Below, piece after piece: positions 5,538-8,835 of a stretch of 8,835 nt of DNA. The DNA comes from Lentisphaeria bacterium. GTDB taxonomy: Bacteria > Verrucomicrobiota > Lentisphaeria > Oligosphaerales > Oligosphaeraceae. Each line of letters begins with the position of its first letter. Within the stretch, counting starts at the first letter, position 1. The stretch lies in NCBI GenBank assembly GCA_016287975.1, contig JAEEXV010000236.1, positions 1 through 8,835 on the forward strand, given 5' to 3'. A program made the position numbers and the translations under genes. The notes below the pieces were generated by a model. The model saw only the letters and a list, made by a program, of their open reading frames with translations. It was not told the origin of the DNA and searched no databases.

Positions 5538-8500
5538 TCAATCCTTTGCGCATGACAAAACGGCGAACGCGCCCCTGGCGGTGGCGGCGGCGATGCGGCG
5601 GCCGTCGAGCACGCGCAGGTCGGCGACGGGCGCGCGCAGGGCGTGGCGGAAGGCGATGGTGCCGTCCATGCGGATGAGGACGACCTTGCCCGCCTCGGTG
5701 CCGAAGACGGCGGTCCCGTCGGGCAGGGCGCGGCAAAGGAGGACGGGCGCGCCCAGGTCGCGCGCCCAGAGCAGGCGCCCGTCGCAGTCGAAGCGGTAGG
5801 CGAAGCCGTTGCGGGAGCCGGCGAGGACATCCTCGCGCAGATCCGTGTCGGCGCGGCGGACGGGGGCGGCGCGCATGACCTCGTCGCCAGTGGCGAAGGT
5901 GGCGAGGAGGCTGCCGACGGGGCGGTAGAAGGAGACCAGCCCCTTGTCCTCGCCGACGACGAGGGTGCGCTCCCGCGCCCCCGCGCGGACGCCAGTGATG
6001 GCCTTGACCCCGCGCGCGAAATGGCCGCCCCAGAGTTTGCGGCCGCAGGCGTCGAGGACGGTCGCGTAGTAGTAGCGGGTTCCGCAGAGGATCTCGAGCC
6101 GTCCGTCGCCGTCGAGGTCGGCGACCTCCAGGGCGCGGGTGGGGTGGATGACCTCGAAGTTCCAGCGTTCGGCGCCCGTCAGGTCGAGGGCGTAGACGCG
6201 CCAGCTGTCGCAGCCCGCGAGGATGACGGGGCGGCCGTCGCCCAGGAGGTCGGCGACGCGGACGAGGGTGCAGACGGCGGGGAGGCGGTAGTGCGGGAAG
6301 TCGTGCTTCCAGAGCGGGGTGCCGTCGATGCGGCAGGCGCGCAGGCAGCAGTCCCCGCAGGCGAGAAGGAGTTCGGGGGCCCCGTCGCCGTCCAGGTCGC
6401 AGGCGGCCAGGTCGTGGACGGGCGCGCCGACCGCGAAGGAGGAGAGGCGCCGTGCCGTCCCGTCCAGGATATGCACGGCGCCCTGGCGCGTGGAGAGGGC
6501 GAAGCGCTGCCCGCCCTGCCAGGCGAAGGGCAGGATGCAGGTGACTTCCGACGGTTCCCGCCCGTCCCGCAGGCGGCAGGCGTGCACGGGCTCCAGCGGG
6601 GCGCCTGGCAGACGGCGCGCATGGCCGCCCGCCGAGGCAGGCGGCTCGGGAATCGGAGTGCCGTCGCCGTCGGAGACCGTGCAGGCGGCGAGGCTGTCCG
6701 CCCCGAATTCAAGGCGGTAGCGGCGTCGGCTGGTGTCCAGGGCGAATCCCCGTGCCGTGCGCTGGAAGCCCCAGGGCGGGACATCGCCGTCGGGGCGTCC
6801 GTGAAGCACGATTCCAATGGTGATCCGCGCGCCTTTCCGCAGGTCCGCCTCGCAGACCTGGTCGAGCACATGCGCGCGCGGCTGCGCGTAGGGGTAGCTC
6901 TCCCAGCCCTTGCCGAGATCCGCGTCCTCGCGCACCGAGAGGCGCGCGCCGCCCCACGACTGGAGGCGGAGGGCGGGGCCCTGCTGGTCGAGCTGGATGC
7001 CATCGGGGCGGGCCGTGCATCGTCCCAGTGCGTTCCAGCGCTGGCGCACCTGGTAGCGGCCTGGCTTCAAGGCCTGGAGTTCGTCGACCACGACCAGCGC
7101 GTCCTCCTCCCTGAACCAGAAGATGCGGCGAATCCAGTCGGCGGGACCGAAGCCATTGGCGCGCAGGAAAACCCAGCAGACCGCGTCGGTCTCGCCGCGC
7201 CCCGCCAGTTCAATGTAGTCGGGGAGGGCGAAGGCCTCGCCGCCTGCGAGATACAGCAGCGTGTTGTGGAACTTCTGCTGGGGCTTGATGTATTCGTTCT
7301 CCATCAGCCATTCGCGGTCGAAGAGCGACAGCCGCAGGAAACTGGCCGCGTCCTCGTGGCGATGCCCGCCGTTGTTGACGCCGTCCACCAGCGCGTAGAA
7401 GGCGCCCTGGGCGAGCGCCTTTCGGAAGGAGAGCTTGTCGAAGCAGCGCTCGCACGGCGGCACTGGCATCGGGCTGGGAAGCGAGCGGTAGTAGACGGGG
7501 TCGAGCGGCGTGATCTGCATCCCGTCGAGTTCCGCCGTCGGCTGGACGCGCCAGTCGCCGTTGAATACGCCAAGACGCGCCAGGGGGTCGTCCGCCCCTG
7601 CGGAGCGGAAGCCAGGGAGGTCTTCGCGGGGGGACCATCGGGAGGCTTTGAGGGCGAGCAGCGTGCCCGCCAGGGCGTCCTGTGTGGCGGCGTGCATGAT
7701 GCGCAGGAAGGGGAGTTCGGCGGCGTTGGAGGCCCAGCCGTTGTCGTCGCCGTAGGGGGACTGGGTCCAGAGGTTGTCCATGGTCTGGCCGCAGACGTAG
7801 ACGCCCTGGCTGGAGGTGATTCGCCCTGCGTGGCAGCGGGTGGCGAAGAAAGCGTCGTCGGGGAGGATGAGGGAGAAGACGGCGCAGTGGTTCCAGGTGA
7901 GCCACTGGTAGGCGTTGCAGTCGTCCATGACCTTTCCCGCGGCGGTCTGGCGTTCGAAGGTGTGGGCGGCGATGGCGAGCCAGTCGGCGGGGGTCTTCAG
8001 GGCGGGATGGTTTTTGGAGAAGTAGAGGGCGCCCGCCGTGGCGCCGAGGGAGCAGAAGGTCAGGTGGTTGGAGGTGACGCCCTCGCTGTTGAGGCTGAAC
8101 TCGGCGGCCTCGGGGACGATCGCCTCGTTGATCCATTGCAGGATGGCCTGGGTGACTTCCAGGCGGTCGGCGTCGGAGAGGCAGGGGTCGTGCTCGATGA
8201 GATCCCAGCCCAGGATCGTGTAGACGGAGGGGAAGTCGCTGTCGAAGCCCCAGGCCCCGCCGTATTTGCGCTGGTCGGAGACGGCATTCCGGCGATAGAA
8301 CTTGAAGACCTCGGCGTAGAGCCGCGCGTCCAGCGGATCCTGCCAGGCGAGATAGCGGCGGGCGATGACGGCGAGGTAGCCGCCAAGGCTGGTGTGCAGG
8401 CCGCTGGACAGCACCTCCCGCGCCTTTTCCAGCCCCGCCTCCAGATATCCGGAGTCGCGCGCGGGCGGGGTGAAGGGCGGGGCCAGGCGGCATTCGAAGA

Positions 8501-8835
8501 GGCGGGGGAGGGCGAGGACGCCCCCGTCCGCGCGCGCGGTTTCTTGCAGCAGGCGCAGGAAGGCGTCCGCGGCCTTGTGCACACCGCCGTCGTCGCTGGC
8601 TTCGAGGACGATGGCGTCGGCGCCGCGCTGGAAGGGCTCGAAGACGGTGCGGACGGTGTAGCCGCCAGGACCTGGGTAGGCCTTGTCGGCGGCGATGGCG
8701 CGGCGCGCGTAGAGGGTCAGCATCGACGGATTGGAGTAGATGTCGCCCAGCAGGATGGCGGTGCGCTCCGGGACGCGCCGCGCGCGGGTGCCGACCAGCA
8801 TTCCAGGGGCCTGCCCCGCGCGGCACCAGGGCGCG
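5538..8835 (-). CDS. Heparinase II/III-like protein with C-terminal FG-GAP/PQQ-like propeller (5' end outside window)
   Basis: The frame is open through the right edge, so the N-terminus is missing. The first ATG inside the window is at 8801 (1087 codons from there), but that start lacks a signal peptide and residues upstream of it look coding. Numbered from 8801, residues 42-85 (YPGPGGYTVRTV, then SDDGGVHKAADAFL) resemble the small N-terminal domain of several carbohydrate-active proteins. Residues about 95-420 are helical like an alpha/alpha toroid, with GVTSNH (near 240) and AYQWLTWNH (near 295). NNGGHRHEDAASF (about 476-488) matches the heparinase II/III beta-domain motif GHxHxDxxSF, here HRHED. 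Residues about 740-1087 hold FG-GAP/VCBS-like repeats: DLDGDG near 802 and 894, LGDG near 850, then PQQ-like blades. It probably binds or cleaves a uronic-acid polysaccharide outside the cytoplasm. Lyase activity is inferred; the substrate is unknown. It converges on the exosortase operon and is not part of it. Confidence 0.75.
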   Translation of the reverse strand, partial: APWCRAGQAPGMLVGTRARRVPERTAILLGDIYSNPSMLTLYARRAIAADKAYPGPGGYTVRTVFEPFQRGADAIVLEASDDGGVHKAADAFLRLLQETARADGGVLALPRLFECRLAPPFTPPARDSGYLEAGLEKAREVLSSGLHTSLGGYLAVIARRYLAWQDPLDARLYAEVFKFYRRNAVSDQRKYGGAWGFDSDFPSVYTILGWDLIEHDPCLSDADRLEVTQAILQWINEAIVPEAAEFSLNSEGVTSNHLTFCSLGATAGALYFSKNHPALKTPADWLAIAAHTFERQTAAGKVMDDCNAYQWLTWNHCAVFSLILPDDAFFATRCHAGRITSSQGVYVCGQTMDNLWTQSPYGDDNGWASNAAELPFLRIMHAATQDALAGTLLALKASRWSPREDLPGFRSAGADDPLARLGVFNGDWRVQPTAELDGMQITPLDPVYYRSLPSPMPVPPCERCFDKLSFRKALAQGAFYALVDGVNNGGHRHEDAASFLRLSLFDREWLMENEYIKPQQKFHNTLLYLAGGEAFALPDYIELAGRGETDAVCWVFLRANGFGPADWIRRIFWFREEDALVVVDELQALKPGRYQVRQRWNALGRCTARPDGIQLDQQGPALRLQSWGGARLSVREDADLGKGWESYPYAQPRAHVLDQVCEADLRKGARITIGIVLHGRPDGDVPPWGFQRTARGFALDTSRRRYRLEFGADSLAACTVSDGDGTPIPEPPASAGGHARRLPGAPLEPVHACRLRDGREPSEVTCILPFAWQGGQRFALSTRQGAVHILDGTARRLSSFAVGAPVHDLAACDLDGDGAPELLLACGDCCLRACRIDGTPLWKHDFPHYRLPAVCTLVRVADLLGDGRPVILAGCDSWRVYALDLTGAERWNFEVIHPTRALEVADLDGDGRLEILCGTRYYYATVLDACGRKLWGGHFARGVKAITGVRAGARERTLVVGEDKGLVSFYRPVGSLLATFATGDEVMRAAPVRRADTDLREDVLAGSRNGFAYRFDCDGRLLWARDLGAPVLLCRALPDGTAVFGTEAGKVVLIRMDGTIAFRHALRAPVADLRVLDGRRIAAATARGAFAVLSCAKD

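Noticed and set aside
4529..5677. 382-codon + strand frame over the EpsI-like gene
   Set aside because: It is Arg/Pro/Gly-rich shadow coding that runs past the convergent gene end. The frame with the EpsI motif is clearly the real one.
7210..8826. 538-codon - strand frame overlapping the large gene
   Set aside because: It is a +1-type shadow of the heparinase-like gene, made mainly of Arg, Pro and Gly, with no domain signature.

Overview
The window is GC-rich DNA from a Gram-negative bacterium. It carries a PEP-CTERM/exosortase protein-sorting locus beside a large carbohydrate-active gene. The mix (a variant C-terminal sorting signal, an exosortase with an EpsI-like partner, and a heparinase II/III-like protein fused to an FG-GAP-type propeller) best fits the PVC group, perhaps Lentisphaerota, Kiritimatiellota or Verrucomicrobiota. 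That placement is inference from gene content. No rRNA, tRNA, mobile element or CRISPR array is visible.

Layout. Positions 1-339 hold no convincing gene but are rich in regulatory structure: four copies of a GTAAAYGC element, two perfect palindromes (149-160 and 179-198), a weak terminator-like hairpin and a good sigma70-type promoter (247-274). This leads into a secreted protein of 271 residues (340-1155) with a signal peptide and a PEP-CTERM-like tail. The gene ends at a strong intrinsic terminator (1171-1205), so it appears to be a separate transcription unit.

Next come three tightly packed + strand genes. These are a membrane-anchored TPR protein (1317-3512, TTG start), an exosortase with its Cys/Arg/His catalytic set (about 3514-4419), and a protein joining a multi-spanning membrane region to an EpsI-like domain (4416-5519, ATGA overlap with the exosortase). 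They form an evident operon. The likely division of labour is that the exosortase cuts and re-attaches the tail of PEP-CTERM proteins such as the one encoded at 340-1155. The EpsI-like and TPR proteins would assist at the membrane or link sorting to surface polysaccharide.

Only 18 bp beyond, and convergent with the operon, is a very long - strand gene (5538 to beyond 8835). It encodes a heparinase II/III-like alpha/alpha-toroid protein with a C-terminal beta-propeller-like region; its N-terminus lies outside the window.

The points most worth a second look are the exosortase-like membrane half fused to EpsI without a catalytic cysteine, the dense operator-like structure before the sorted-protein gene, and a strong depletion of the tetranucleotide CCGG across the whole window, visible even in codon choice before glycine.
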